Counted from the stretch's first letter, positions 38,274-47,028 are shown. The stretch is 64,000 nt of DNA from Chitinophagaceae bacterium (GCA_016720585.1 JADKKH010000005.1:1-64000); one strand, 5' to 3'. Notes: generated by a model not told the origin, from the sequence alone. Program-made: numbers and translations.

Positions 38274-39386
38274 TTATTTCGGCTTCTGGTATTTGAACCG
38301 TACAACGGCATTTTTCTGTTCAGTAGACGTAATCCGAACATCAAAACGTTGCTCGCCGGATTCCACGATCATCAGGGAGGTATTGGGAGGAATACTCCCC
38401 AGGTTTTCGGCTACCATCGTTAACTCATGCGTTGAATTATCCTCATCCATTTTTAGCTTTACTATCAGCGGGGTTGCCGTGAGTCGCTGGGCGGACAATA
38501 CTAATTTATTATCAAGGTAGACAGAAATAGTGTCGCCATCAATTTCGCCGTTATCATACAACTTAACTGTAACATCGGGAAATTTAACCATAATGGTTTT
38601 AACCAATTCATTCGAACGGTTCTTTAATACTTCGGGTTGAGGGATTACAAGCGGCGGGTTTTTTAGTACAGGCGGCAGGACAATCTTGTTCTCCAGTGTA
38701 TCTTTTTTTATTTTAGTTACCGGGGGAGAAGCGGGTTTTAAAACAGGTTTGGTGGTAGGCGGTTTTGAGAGGGTAACAGGCTTTTTTACCGGGGTGGTGG
38801 TCACTTTGGTTTTAATCGTATCCTTTTTCTCTGGCGCTTTATTTATAATGACGGGGGTTGTTTTTATTTTATTTCGTAAAAAAGGCTCAATATAAAAATC
38901 CGAAGTAGTTACTTTTCGCAGAAAAACTTTCCCACCACCACAATCGCCCCAGGCAGCCGGGGGATCTTTTTCGTATTTGCTTTCATATTTGCCCAGGTAT
39001 GTGCCTTCCAGGAATTCTTCTTTACCCGATTTTGCATACTTGAAATTGTAATTCATAATACAGGTTGCTCCACCAAGACTGCTTTTCACCTCTACTGTTT
39101 TTATTTCCCGGATTTTAAAAGAAGCCGATGTTTTGACAAAGCTTCCTGTCATAGTTGCTTTACCATAAAATCGGACATCGAGGTATGAATAAGAAACACC
39201 TGTAACACCATAGGATCCGTTTTGAGATATCTGAAATTCCAATTTATAATACTCCCCATTTTCAGAAATAAAATATCCTTTCCAGATACCCGTTAGCTTT
39301 TGTGCAGACGAAGAAAGTGGGGAAAATGAGATTAAAAATAACAGTAAAAGGAGGTACCTTGATTTTGTCCGGTTCATCAGGGCCAA
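38274..39386 (-). CDS. Exported protein, tandem paralogue B with Pro/Lys-rich linker
   Basis: A 370-residue protein with a signal peptide (LLLLLFLISFSPLSSSAQ). The N-terminal half opens LTGIWKGYFISENG, like paralogue A. A long Thr/Pro/Lys-rich linker (about 188-248; TTPVKKPVTLSKPPTTKP) follows, then the shared C-terminal domain with YDNGEIDGDTISVYLDN, ENLGSIPPNTSLMIVESG and KNAVVRFKYQKP. The linker is the main difference from paralogue A. The start ATG at 39386 gives MALMNRTKSR; an ATG three codons later is also possible. Function unknown. Confidence 0.8.
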   Translation of the reverse strand: MALMNRTKSRYLLLLLFLISFSPLSSSAQKLTGIWKGYFISENGEYYKLEFQISQNGSYGVTGVSYSYLDVRFYGKATMTGSFVKTSASFKIREIKTVEVKSSLGGATCIMNYNFKYAKSGKEEFLEGTYLGKYESKYEKDPPAAWGDCGGGKVFLRKVTTSDFYIEPFLRNKIKTTPVIINKAPEKKDTIKTKVTTTPVKKPVTLSKPPTTKPVLKPASPPVTKIKKDTLENKIVLPPVLKNPPLVIPQPEVLKNRSNELVKTIMVKFPDVTVKLYDNGEIDGDTISVYLDNKLVLSAQRLTATPLIVKLKMDEDNSTHELTMVAENLGSIPPNTSLMIVESGEQRFDVRITSTEQKNAVVRFKYQKPK

Positions 39387-39633
39387 AACTAATAAATATC
39401 TTCATTTGGGTATAACAGATCCGGAGCAATTGTTTGTTAATTTTAAAACTTAAAACCGGTTTGAAATACATCGACTGAACGCTCTGGAAGCATTACATAT
39501 AATAAACGATCCGGTCTGCGTGTCTTCTTCAGTGAGTAATCATTTATTAAGTCATTGTACCCATTGACTTAAACCCCTTTGAACACGAATCCATGATACA
39601 ACCAGAACTCCGCCATCTTTAGCCTTAATTTGC

Positions 39634-39641
39634 TAAATTTG
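39634..39641 (+). promoter_or_regulatory. Candidate -7 box of thrS
   Basis: TAAATTTG matches TAnnTTTG, 27 bases before the thrS ATG. No clear -33 partner. Confidence 0.45.
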
Positions 39642-39668
39642 CACAAAATTTAAAAAGAATTTTACCAA

Positions 39669-41603
39669 ATGATCAAGATTACACTTCCCGACGGTGCCGT
39701 GAGAGAATATGAAAAGGGAGTCACTGCGCTGGGAATAGCGAAATCAATTTCTGAAGGGTTGGCAAGAAAAGTCCTGGCAGCCCATATTAACGGACAGGTG
39801 TGGGATGCCACAAGACCTATTATTGAGGATGCTTCCCTGAAACTATTAACCTGGAATGACGCAGATGGGAAGAACACTTTCTGGCATTCATCGGCCCACC
39901 TTATGGCCGAGGCTGTGGAAGCTATTTTCCCGGGAGTAAAATTCTGGGTGGGTCCCCCGGTCGAAAATGGTTTCTATTACGATATGGACCTGGGCGATAA
40001 AAAAATGAGTGAAGAAGACCTGGCTTCAGTTGAAAAACTGATGAACGAACTGGCGAAAAAAAATAGTACATACCTGAGAAAAGAAATACCCAAGGAGGAA
40101 GCATTAAACTATTTTTCTGAAAAAGGTGATGAATATAAACTCGACCTGTTAAGCAATCTCAATGACGGGGAAATAACTTTTTACACACAGGGAAATTTTA
40201 CGGACCTCTGCCGTGGCCCGCATATACCAAATACTGGGTTTATAAAAGCGATAAAACTTACCAGTATTGCCGGTGCTTACTGGAAAGGCAATGAAAAAAA
40301 TAAAATGCTGACCCGGGTATATGGCGTTACCTATCCTTCACAAAAAGAACTGGATGAATATTTATTATTGCTGGAAGAGGCCAAGAAAAGAGACCACCGG
40401 AAATTAGGCAAGGAACTCAGCATATTCACCATGGATGATGATGTGGGGCCTGGTCTTCCTTTGTGGATGCCCAACGGCACTATCATTATTGAACAATTGG
40501 AAAAACTTGCCAAAGAAACAGAACTGGCTGCCGGTTACAAACGGGTAGTTACGCCCCATATTGCTAAAGAAAATCTTTATCTGACAAGTGGTCATTTACC
40601 TTATTACAAGGATAGTATGTATCCTCCTATGGAACTGGATGGTACAAAATATTATCTCAGAGCCATGAACTGCCCGCATCATCACAAAATTTTCGGGGCT
40701 GAACCCAAAAGTTATAAGGATATGCCTTACCGGCTTGCTGAATACGGAACCTGTTACCGCTATGAACAAAGTGGTGAATTATTTGGATTAATGCGGGTTC
40801 GCTGTCTGCATATGAATGATGCTCATATTTATTGCACCAAAGAACAATTCTATGATGAATTCAAAGCTGTAAATGAAATGTACCTTAAATATTTTAAGAT
40901 ATTTGGTATTGATAAATATGTGATGCGGCTTTCTTTGCATGCACCCGAGAAGCTTGGACAAAAATATGTTGACCAACCCGAATTGTGGATAGAAACCGAA
41001 GCCCTGGTACGGGATGTATTAATTAAAACCAATACGCCTTTTATTGAAGTACAGGATGAAGCTGCATTTTACGGACCCAAGATAGATGTTCAGATCTGGA
41101 GTATTATCGGCCGTGAATTTACCCTGGCAACCAACCAGGTTGATTTTGCCCAGGGAAGGAGTTTTAAACTGGAATATACAAATGCGGACAACAAACAGGA
41201 GACACCACTGATCATTCACCGGGCCCCGCTGGGAACCCATGAACGTTTCATTGGTTTCCTGCTGGAGCACTATGGCGGAAAGTTTCCTTTATGGCTCGCA
41301 CCGGTACAGGTTAAAGTGCTTCCGATCAGTGATAAATTTATTGACTATGCCCGATCTGTCTCAGATAAACTGAAAAAAGCTGATATTCGTAGCGAAGTTG
41401 ATGACCGCAATGAAAAAATCGGCAAAAAGATACGGGATACAGAATTACTTAAAGTCCCGTATATGCTGGTAGTGGGAGAGAAGGAAGTGAATGAGAACAA
41501 AGTGGCTATACGAAGACAGGGCAAAGGAGATTTGGGGACAAAAAGTGTAGATGAGTTTTTGATAGAGGCTACCGAAGAAATTAATACCCGCAGAGCAGAA
41601 TAA
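39669..41603 (+). CDS. thrS: Threonine--tRNA ligase
   Basis: Class II aminoacyl-tRNA synthetase of 644 residues charging tRNA-Thr. The TGS domain is at 1-60, the editing domain carries HSSAHLMAEAV and DLCRGPHIP (about 175-185), and the catalytic domain has the zinc-binding Cys in AMNCPHHHKIF (about 334) and motif 3 in IIHRAPLGTHERFIGFL (about 515-532). The anticodon-binding domain occupies the last 110 residues. It precedes infC by 97 bases in the usual thrS-infC order, with small hairpins between. Confidence 0.98.
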   Translation: MIKITLPDGAVREYEKGVTALGIAKSISEGLARKVLAAHINGQVWDATRPIIEDASLKLLTWNDADGKNTFWHSSAHLMAEAVEAIFPGVKFWVGPPVENGFYYDMDLGDKKMSEEDLASVEKLMNELAKKNSTYLRKEIPKEEALNYFSEKGDEYKLDLLSNLNDGEITFYTQGNFTDLCRGPHIPNTGFIKAIKLTSIAGAYWKGNEKNKMLTRVYGVTYPSQKELDEYLLLLEEAKKRDHRKLGKELSIFTMDDDVGPGLPLWMPNGTIIIEQLEKLAKETELAAGYKRVVTPHIAKENLYLTSGHLPYYKDSMYPPMELDGTKYYLRAMNCPHHHKIFGAEPKSYKDMPYRLAEYGTCYRYEQSGELFGLMRVRCLHMNDAHIYCTKEQFYDEFKAVNEMYLKYFKIFGIDKYVMRLSLHAPEKLGQKYVDQPELWIETEALVRDVLIKTNTPFIEVQDEAAFYGPKIDVQIWSIIGREFTLATNQVDFAQGRSFKLEYTNADNKQETPLIIHRAPLGTHERFIGFLLEHYGGKFPLWLAPVQVKVLPISDKFIDYARSVSDKLKKADIRSEVDDRNEKIGKKIRDTELLKVPYMLVVGEKEVNENKVAIRRQGKGDLGTKSVDEFLIEATEEINTRRAE

Positions 41604-41617
41604 AAATGTAATTTAGT

Positions 41618-41683
41618 TACCTCAAATCCCTATGAGGTATTTAATAATTAAAAACAAAAATACCCCCCGAAGGGAATGGGGGT
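41618..41683 (+). promoter_or_regulatory. Two hairpins between thrS and infC
   Basis: Hairpin 1: TACCTCA (41618-41624) with TGAGGTA (41633-41639). Hairpin 2: ACCCCC (41662-41667) with GGGGGT (41678-41683), 17 bases before the infC start. They could be an attenuator or a translational operator for infC, as in many IF-3 leaders; the case is structural only. Confidence 0.35.
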
Positions 41684-41700
41684 TTATCTAAAAATTGTAA

Positions 41701-42333
41701 ATGGCAGTACCACAAAAACCCGGAGGCGGGTTCAGCAGACCGCCCGGCGGAGGTTTTAAACCCGGCGGCGGCGGATTTAACAAAGGCGGATTCAGGGGCA
41801 GGTTTGTACCCCGCAAAGAAGCAGAACATCGTATCAATCATTTCATCAGGGTACCCCAGGTACGCCTGGTTGGTGAAAATGTAGAAATCGGCATCTACGA
41901 CACACAGGTAGCGCTTAAGATGGCACAGGACCAGGGTTTGGATTTGGTCGAAATCTCACCGACAGTTGATCCACCCGTTTGCAAGGTCATCGACTACAAC
42001 AAATTCTTATACGATAAGAAGAAGAAGGAAAAAGAAATGAAGGCCAAGAGCAAGATCTCTGAGGTCAAGGAGATCCGCTTTACACCCAATACGGATGACC
42101 ATGACTTTGATTTCAAAGCCAAGCATGCACTTGAGTTTTTGAAAGACGGCAATAAAGTAAAAGCCTATGTCCAGTTTAAAGGCCGTGCCATACAGTTCCA
42201 GGACAGGGGTCAGTTATTACTCCTCAAGTTTGCAGAAAGATTAGCAGAGGTTGGTATATTGGAAAATATGCCGAAAATGGAAGGACGCAGAATGCTGGCT
42301 ATGTTTGCACCCAAAGGAAAAAAGAAAGGATAA
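41701..42333 (+). CDS. infC: Translation initiation factor IF-3 with Gly-rich N-terminal extension
   Basis: IF-3 binds the 30S subunit and checks start-codon selection. The two-domain core starts near residue 44 with HRINHFIRVPQVRLVGEN; later motifs are GLDLVEISPTVDPPVCKVID, DYNKFLYDKKKKEK (linker) and the C-terminal domain with KVKAYVQFKGRA and LAMFAPKGKKKG. The first 36 residues are a glycine/proline-rich segment with FSRPPGGGFKPGGGGFN, absent from the classic proteins, making the total 210 instead of about 175. The start is an ordinary ATG. A strong terminator follows, so rpmI and rplT are not reached from here. Confidence 0.96.
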   Translation: MAVPQKPGGGFSRPPGGGFKPGGGGFNKGGFRGRFVPRKEAEHRINHFIRVPQVRLVGENVEIGIYDTQVALKMAQDQGLDLVEISPTVDPPVCKVIDYNKFLYDKKKKEKEMKAKSKISEVKEIRFTPNTDDHDFDFKAKHALEFLKDGNKVKAYVQFKGRAIQFQDRGQLLLLKFAERLAEVGILENMPKMEGRRMLAMFAPKGKKKG

Positions 42334-42353
42334 TATAAAATTGTCAGTGCTAA

Positions 42354-42388
42354 AACCCATTCTGTAAAACAGGATGGGTTCTTTTTTT
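42354..42388 (+). terminator. Terminator after infC
   Basis: AACCCATTCTG (42354-42364) pairs with CAGGATGGGTT (42370-42380) with one wobble, loop TAAAA, then C and seven T. Strong intrinsic terminator separating infC from the metalloprotease gene. Confidence 0.88.
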
Positions 42389-42500
42389 AATCTAAACCCT
42401 ATTTCATCATTCGGATTATACCGTTGGTACAAAAATCTTCAATATAAGTTATTAAACCGCTGCTTTCCGTATATTGGGCCATCTATAAAAAAGGATATTT

Positions 42501-45032
42501 ATGCGATTAACTATTTGTAATTTTTTTCTTTTGTTTCTCACAGTATGGGCAACCCAAGAAGGGTTGACACAAACACCCAATGGTAACCGGCCTGATACGA
42601 CACGGAGACCCGGTTTACCGGCAAGCAGCACGAGCCCCAAACCTTATAAAGATGTAATAACTTCCAAAGCAATCTCTGACGGAGGATTATTCTGGGTGCA
42701 TAAGGTAGAAGAAAAATATTATTTTGAGATTCCGGATTCTTTATTTGGCCGTGAGATATTAGTCGTTAACCGCATTTCCAAAGCTTCTGCCGGTATGAGA
42801 GCTTCAGGCAGTTTTTTTGGTTATGGTGGCGATCAGATAGGGCAAAATGTTATCCGGTTTGAAAAAGGCCCGAACAATAAAATTTTTATCCGTACTATTT
42901 CATTTGCTGAATATGCAAGAGATTCCACTTCACCCATGTTTACGTCGGTAAATAATTCGAATATTCAGCCGATTGCTGCTTCTTTTGATATCAAATCATT
43001 GGGGAAGGATTCCACCGGAGCAGTGATTGATATCACCGATTATATAAGCAGTGATAATGAGGTACTGAATTTCAGCAGCGGGCTAAAATCTGCTCTGCGG
43101 CTTGCTGCCATTCAAAATGATAAGTCGTATGTTATCAATGTAAGGTCATACCCCATTAACATTGAAATCAAGGCTGTAAAAACGTATAGCCGGGCTGCGG
43201 CTCCGGCAACAACTGGTGGTTTTGGTGGAGGCACAGCTGGTGGTAACATGACCATGGAACTGAATAGTTCATTAGTATTATTACCAAAAGAACCGATGCA
43301 AGCGAGATCCTTTGATCCAAGGGTTGGCTATTTCGCTGTTGGCTATACAGATTTTGATATCAATCCGCAAGGAGTTAAAACGATAACGCTGATTAAAAGA
43401 TGGAGGCTCGAACCAAAAGAGGGTGACCTTGAAAAATACAGGAAAGGGGAGCTGGTAGAACCCAAAAAACCGGTTATTTTTTATATAGATCCGGCCACTC
43501 CAAAAAAATGGATACCCTACCTGATTCAGGGTGTCAATGACTGGCAGGTTTGTTTTGAAAAAGCAGGTTTCAAAAATGCCATCATGGCTAAAATGGCGCC
43601 TACTAAAGAAGAGGATAGTACCTGGAGCCTGGATGATGCCCGCAATTCAGCTATTGTTTACAAACCCTCAGATATTGCCAATGCAAGCGGACCGAGTATT
43701 TCTGATCCCCGCAGCGGAGAAATAATGGAAAGCCATATCAACTGGTATCATAATGTTATGGAGCTGATTCATAACTGGTATTTTATACAAACAGGAGCCG
43801 TTGACCCCAAGGCAAGAAAAATGCTTTATGATGATGAACTTATGGGAGAGCTTATTCGTATGGTTTCATCACATGAAGTGGGTCATACATTGGGACTTCG
43901 TCATAATTATGGATCAAGTTCAACAGTTCCGGTTGAAAAATTACGGGATAAAGCCTGGGTAGAAGCCAATGGACATACGCCTTCAATCATGGATTATGCC
44001 CGTTTCAATTATGTAGCTCAACCCGAGGATAATGTTGGTCAAGCGGGATTATTTATGCGAATCGGCGATTATGATAAATGGGCTATTGAATGGGGCTATA
44101 AATTATTTCCACAATACAAAAACCAGGAAGCAGAAAAAGGGTATCTCAACAAATGGGTAATGGAGAGATTGAAAGATCAGCGTCTTTGGTTTGGTACGGA
44201 AACCAACCAGGATGATCCCCGTTCACAGCGGGAACAGGTAGGAGATGACGCTCTGAAGGGTAGTATGTATGGTATCAAAAACCTACAGCGTATTGTTCCT
44301 AACCTGATCCAATGGACAAAAGTTGAAAATGAAGATTACAGTAACCTTACAGAAATGTATAACCAGGCCATCAGCCAAATGCGGCTTTATCTGGGCCATG
44401 TAGCAAGATACATTGGTGGTATCATGGAAACACCAAAAATGGTAGAGGAGTCAGGGCCTGTCTATGAAATTGTAGCCGAATCAAAACAAAAAGAAGCAAC
44501 AGATTTTCTGAACAGGCAATTATTTACAACGCCGGCATGGCTTATCAGCCCTGATATTTTCAGCAGGACGGGGCAGAATGGCTTAAGTATCATTGGAGGT
44601 CTTCAGGATAATATTTTAAGCGGTTTGCTCAGTACCCGAACCTTGAATAAACTTTCCGATGCTGAAGCAACAATGGGAAATAATGCCTACCAGATTTCAG
44701 AATTATTAAGTGATTTGAAAAAAGGTATCTGGTCAGAACTGCCGGTCAAAAAACCCATTGATATATATCGACGTAACCTCCAGAAATCCTATGTCAATTT
44801 GCTGGAGGACCTGGTAAAGCCCGGCAAAGGACAAACCTTTACAGTAGGAGGCGTAACGGTTAATATTCCTTCGCCTGATAAATCGGATATCAGAAGTGTT
44901 GTAAGAGCCCATCTGTCTTCCTTACGAACTGATATAAACACTGCTGCCGTCTCTATTGCTGACCCAATGACCAAATATCACCTTCAGGATATTTCAAAAC
45001 GAATTGATAATGCCTTGAATTTTAAAGAATAA
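42501..45032 (+). CDS. Large zinc-dependent metalloprotease (DUF5117/DUF4953 type), exported
   Basis: An 843-residue exported protein with signal peptide ending near TQEGLTQ. The zinc-binding HEVGHTLGLRHN (about 457-468) is the extended HExxHxxGxxH motif of metzincin-like proteases. The preceding region carries the DUF5117-type beta domain (YYFEIPDSLFGREILVVNRI, YFAVGYTDFDINPQG) and the following one the DUF4953-type helical domain (SIMDYARFNYVAQPEDNVG). Family members are common in Bacteroidota and of unknown substrate. It lies alone between two terminators, interrupting infC and rpmI-rplT. Confidence 0.9.
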   Translation: MRLTICNFFLLFLTVWATQEGLTQTPNGNRPDTTRRPGLPASSTSPKPYKDVITSKAISDGGLFWVHKVEEKYYFEIPDSLFGREILVVNRISKASAGMRASGSFFGYGGDQIGQNVIRFEKGPNNKIFIRTISFAEYARDSTSPMFTSVNNSNIQPIAASFDIKSLGKDSTGAVIDITDYISSDNEVLNFSSGLKSALRLAAIQNDKSYVINVRSYPINIEIKAVKTYSRAAAPATTGGFGGGTAGGNMTMELNSSLVLLPKEPMQARSFDPRVGYFAVGYTDFDINPQGVKTITLIKRWRLEPKEGDLEKYRKGELVEPKKPVIFYIDPATPKKWIPYLIQGVNDWQVCFEKAGFKNAIMAKMAPTKEEDSTWSLDDARNSAIVYKPSDIANASGPSISDPRSGEIMESHINWYHNVMELIHNWYFIQTGAVDPKARKMLYDDELMGELIRMVSSHEVGHTLGLRHNYGSSSTVPVEKLRDKAWVEANGHTPSIMDYARFNYVAQPEDNVGQAGLFMRIGDYDKWAIEWGYKLFPQYKNQEAEKGYLNKWVMERLKDQRLWFGTETNQDDPRSQREQVGDDALKGSMYGIKNLQRIVPNLIQWTKVENEDYSNLTEMYNQAISQMRLYLGHVARYIGGIMETPKMVEESGPVYEIVAESKQKEATDFLNRQLFTTPAWLISPDIFSRTGQNGLSIIGGLQDNILSGLLSTRTLNKLSDAEATMGNNAYQISELLSDLKKGIWSELPVKKPIDIYRRNLQKSYVNLLEDLVKPGKGQTFTVGGVTVNIPSPDKSDIRSVVRAHLSSLRTDINTAAVSIADPMTKYHLQDISKRIDNALNFKE

Positions 45033-45057
45033 GGCAGTCTATTTCAAATCTGGCAGT

Positions 45058-45092
45058 AAGTGGGAATTGAGTATTCAATTCCCACTTTTCTT
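45058..45092 (+). terminator. Terminator of metalloprotease gene
   Basis: AAGTGGGAATTGA (45058-45070) pairs perfectly over 13 bp with TCAATTCCCACTT (45075-45087), loop GTAT, followed by a T-rich stretch. Confidence 0.85.
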
Positions 45093-45125
45093 TAATAAAG
45101 ACTTTGTCACCACGCATCATAACCT

Positions 45126-45133
45126 TATCTTTG
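45126..45133 (+). promoter_or_regulatory. -7 box of the rpmI-rplT operon
   Basis: TATCTTTG matches TAnnTTTG; transcription would start near 45140, leaving a leader of about 147 bases before rpmI. A TTG at the expected -33 spacing is not obvious. Confidence 0.55.
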
Positions 45134-45153
45134 CACTCCGAAAAATCCGGCGC

Positions 45154-45258
45154 TCAGGCAATGGAGAAAAAACGGTAGTTCTTCTACAGTCCCGTTATAA
45201 ACGGGACAAACCATTACCTGAAGAGGTTCGATAAAGGTCCCCCTGTGGGGAATGCCTC
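45154..45258 (+). promoter_or_regulatory. Structured 5' leader of rpmI-rplT, candidate autoregulatory element
   Basis: Domain 1: TCAGGCAATGG (45154-45164) pairs with CCATTACCTGA (45211-45221), 10 of 11 pairs, enclosing GTAG/CTAC (45175-45187) and an 8-bp hairpin GTCCCGTT/AACGGGAC (45189-45207) with loop ATA. Domain 2: GAGG (45223-45226) pairs with CCTC (45255-45258), enclosing TCCCC/GGGGA (45238-45251). The transcript starts just upstream. In many bacteria L20 represses its own operon by binding such a leader; here this is inference. Confidence 0.55.
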
Positions 45259-45286
45259 AAGGGTGTAATATTTAATACTGGGTAAC

Positions 45287-45484
45287 ATGCCTAAAGTAAA
45301 AACAAACTCCAGTGCCAAAAAACGCTTTAAAGTGACCGGCACCGGAAAGATCATGCATCAGAAAGCATTCAAACGTCACATCCTGACGAAGAAATCAAAA
45401 AAACGTAAGCGGAACATGAGGAAAGACGGAACGGTAGCAGATTCACATCTGCACTTTGTGAAACGTCTGTTGAGGCTCAAATAA
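45287..45484 (+). CDS. rpmI: 50S ribosomal protein L35
   Basis: Small basic ribosomal protein of 65 residues of the large subunit, recognised by MPKVKTNSSAKKRFKVTGTG and the Lys/Arg-rich KKSKKRKRNMRKDG. First gene of a two-gene unit with rplT, 50 bases downstream. Preceded by its own promoter and a structured leader. Confidence 0.98.
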   Translation: MPKVKTNSSAKKRFKVTGTGKIMHQKAFKRHILTKKSKKRKRNMRKDGTVADSHLHFVKRLLRLK

Positions 45485-45534
45485 ACTATGGGTCCCGAAC
45501 TATCAACTTATTAATAATCTAAAATAATTCAAAT

Positions 45535-45879
45535 ATGCCTCGTTCAAAAAATGCAGTGGCCTCCAAAGCCCGCCGCAAAAAAATATTAAAACAAGCCAAA
45601 GGGTTCTATGGTAAACGTAAGAATGTACTGACGGTAGCCAAGAACGTTGTAGAAAAGGGTATGACCTACATGTTTGTAGGCCGTAAATTGAAGAAAAGAG
45701 AATACCGATCCCTGTGGATAGCCCGTATCAATGCGGCTGTACGTGCTGAGGGAATGACCTATTCTGTTTTCATTAATAAATTACAGCAAAAAGGAATTGA
45801 ACTGGATAGAAAAGTACTGGCCGACCTGGCGATGAATAACCCGGAGACTTTTAAGAACCTGGTTGATTCGGTAAAATAA
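45535..45879 (+). CDS. rplT: 50S ribosomal protein L20
   Basis: Ribosomal protein L20 of 114 residues, needed for early assembly of the large subunit and, in several bacteria, a translational repressor of its own operon. The typical sequence is visible: RSKNAVASKARRKKILKQAK, GFYGKRKNVLTVAKN, RSLWIARINAAVR and RKVLADLAMNNPETF. Follows rpmI in the normal order and ends in a strong terminator. Confidence 0.98.
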   Translation: MPRSKNAVASKARRKKILKQAKGFYGKRKNVLTVAKNVVEKGMTYMFVGRKLKKREYRSLWIARINAAVRAEGMTYSVFINKLQQKGIELDRKVLADLAMNNPETFKNLVDSVK

Positions 45880-45896
45880 TATCTACTGAACTAATA

Positions 45897-45931
45897 AAAA
45901 ATGTCCCTCGTTTTTATGAGGGACATTTTTT
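45897..45931 (+). terminator. Terminator of rpmI-rplT
   Basis: ATGTCCCTC (45901-45909), extended by upstream A, pairs with GAGGGACAT (45918-45926) around GTTTTTAT and is followed by five T. A-rich left flank makes it potentially bidirectional. Confidence 0.88.
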
Positions 45932-45978
45932 ATGATCATACCGGCAAAAGCCAGACAGATTTATAAATGCAATTGGTT

Positions 45979-46260
45979 TTATTTGTCAAAGGATTTTTTA
46001 ATTTGCTCAGTGGCACATTCACCCAGCACTTTATTGAATTCAGTTGCTTTCTTATCGTCGTCCTTCACTTTATCCCAGGCTTCAATTTGTTTTCGCTGAC
46101 ATTCAGACTGAGCTTCAGTCCTTTTTGGATCAGCAGCATCCATAGCGTTAGCTTTTTTGGAGCAGTCACAAATTTCAGCGGCAATATCCTTTCCGCTTTT
46201 ACTTTTTCCACAGGCACTTAACAGCGAAAGGGTTAATACAATCAGTAATAATTTTTTCAT
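45979..46260 (-). CDS. Small cysteine-containing lipoprotein
   Basis: A 93-residue lipoprotein with lipobox LSAC. Start 46260 begins the signal peptide (MKKLLLIVLTLSLLSAC); the frame upstream adds nine residues without purpose. The mature helical part has Cys in EICDCSKKA, SECQRK and GECATEQ, all in amphipathic segments. No family recognised. It lies 46 bases downstream of the next lipoprotein gene and may be in the same unit. Confidence 0.72.
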   Translation of the reverse strand: MKKLLLIVLTLSLLSACGKSKSGKDIAAEICDCSKKANAMDAADPKRTEAQSECQRKQIEAWDKVKDDDKKATEFNKVLGECATEQIKKSFDK

Positions 46261-46306
46261 GTTTGGTTCGGTTTTTTGATGAACCACAATATAATATTTT
46301 TTTTAA

Positions 46307-46948
46307 TCAATCCCCTGTCTGTAATCTTTTAAATACCGAACCATTCCAGTAAATTACAAAAGAGGCTGTTTCAAAATATTCTACATTGATACCATCACCT
46401 TTCATTTTTATTTTCCGGGTTTTATCACCTACCATTCCTTCAATTTCCGTTTTGGGTAAATTTGAAATGGCCGCATCCTCCCCGATATCCTCTTTCCAGC
46501 TAATGATTTCCGGATTTTTTTCATCTGCATTCAGAATTATTGCCAGCTGATAATTTCTTTTAAGAGTGTCGGTTACCACGGCTGCAATATCTATTTTGCC
46601 GTCCCCGTTAAAATCACCTTTGGCGATATAAGGATAATCCGGGTTTTCTTTTCTTTTGGGAGCAATAAAGTAATCAAATTGCCCGCTGATCCACCGGGCT
46701 TCATTATCATTCAGAACATGCCATTTATTTCCGGGATTTGCAGACAACAGCCCGTTTACCTGTATCTCCAGCTGGGTAGGGGGCTGACCGGTACTTTCGG
46801 TCATTGCTATGGCTTTTTCTCCCGTTGAATGAATTGTGTCGGTAAGCGTTTTCAGCGTATCATTTTTGGATAAATCTTCTGGTTTCTTAGAAGTTTTCTG
46901 CCCGCAAGAAATAAGAAACAGGGTTATAAATAAAAAAAGCAGCCGCAT
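46307..46948 (-). CDS. Lipoprotein with FG-GAP-like calcium-binding motif
   Basis: A 213-residue lipoprotein: start at 46948 gives MRLLFLFITLFLISC, with Cys as lipobox residue followed by G-Q-K. A short repeat of the FG-GAP/VCBS type is visible in YIAKGDFNGDGKIDIAAVVT (about 120-140), with the Asp-rich DxNxDGxxD loop that binds calcium. The rest is beta-rich. Whole-protein function is unknown. The upstream ATG at 46987 would delay the signal peptide and is not used. Confidence 0.75.
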   Translation of the reverse strand: MRLLFLFITLFLISCGQKTSKKPEDLSKNDTLKTLTDTIHSTGEKAIAMTESTGQPPTQLEIQVNGLLSANPGNKWHVLNDNEARWISGQFDYFIAPKRKENPDYPYIAKGDFNGDGKIDIAAVVTDTLKRNYQLAIILNADEKNPEIISWKEDIGEDAAISNLPKTEIEGMVGDKTRKIKMKGDGINVEYFETASFVIYWNGSVFKRLQTGD

Positions 46949-47028
46949 GGTAATGATTTGAAGTGAAATAAATTTATTTTTCGTCACAAATTTAATGCAG
47001 GGTTATTCAAATATAATCTTGTCAGGAT

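Noticed and set aside
39387..39668. Possible tRNA or small RNA before thrS
   Set aside because: No cloverleaf, no T-loop GTTCRA match and no strong hairpin found on reading; only a -7 box is supported.
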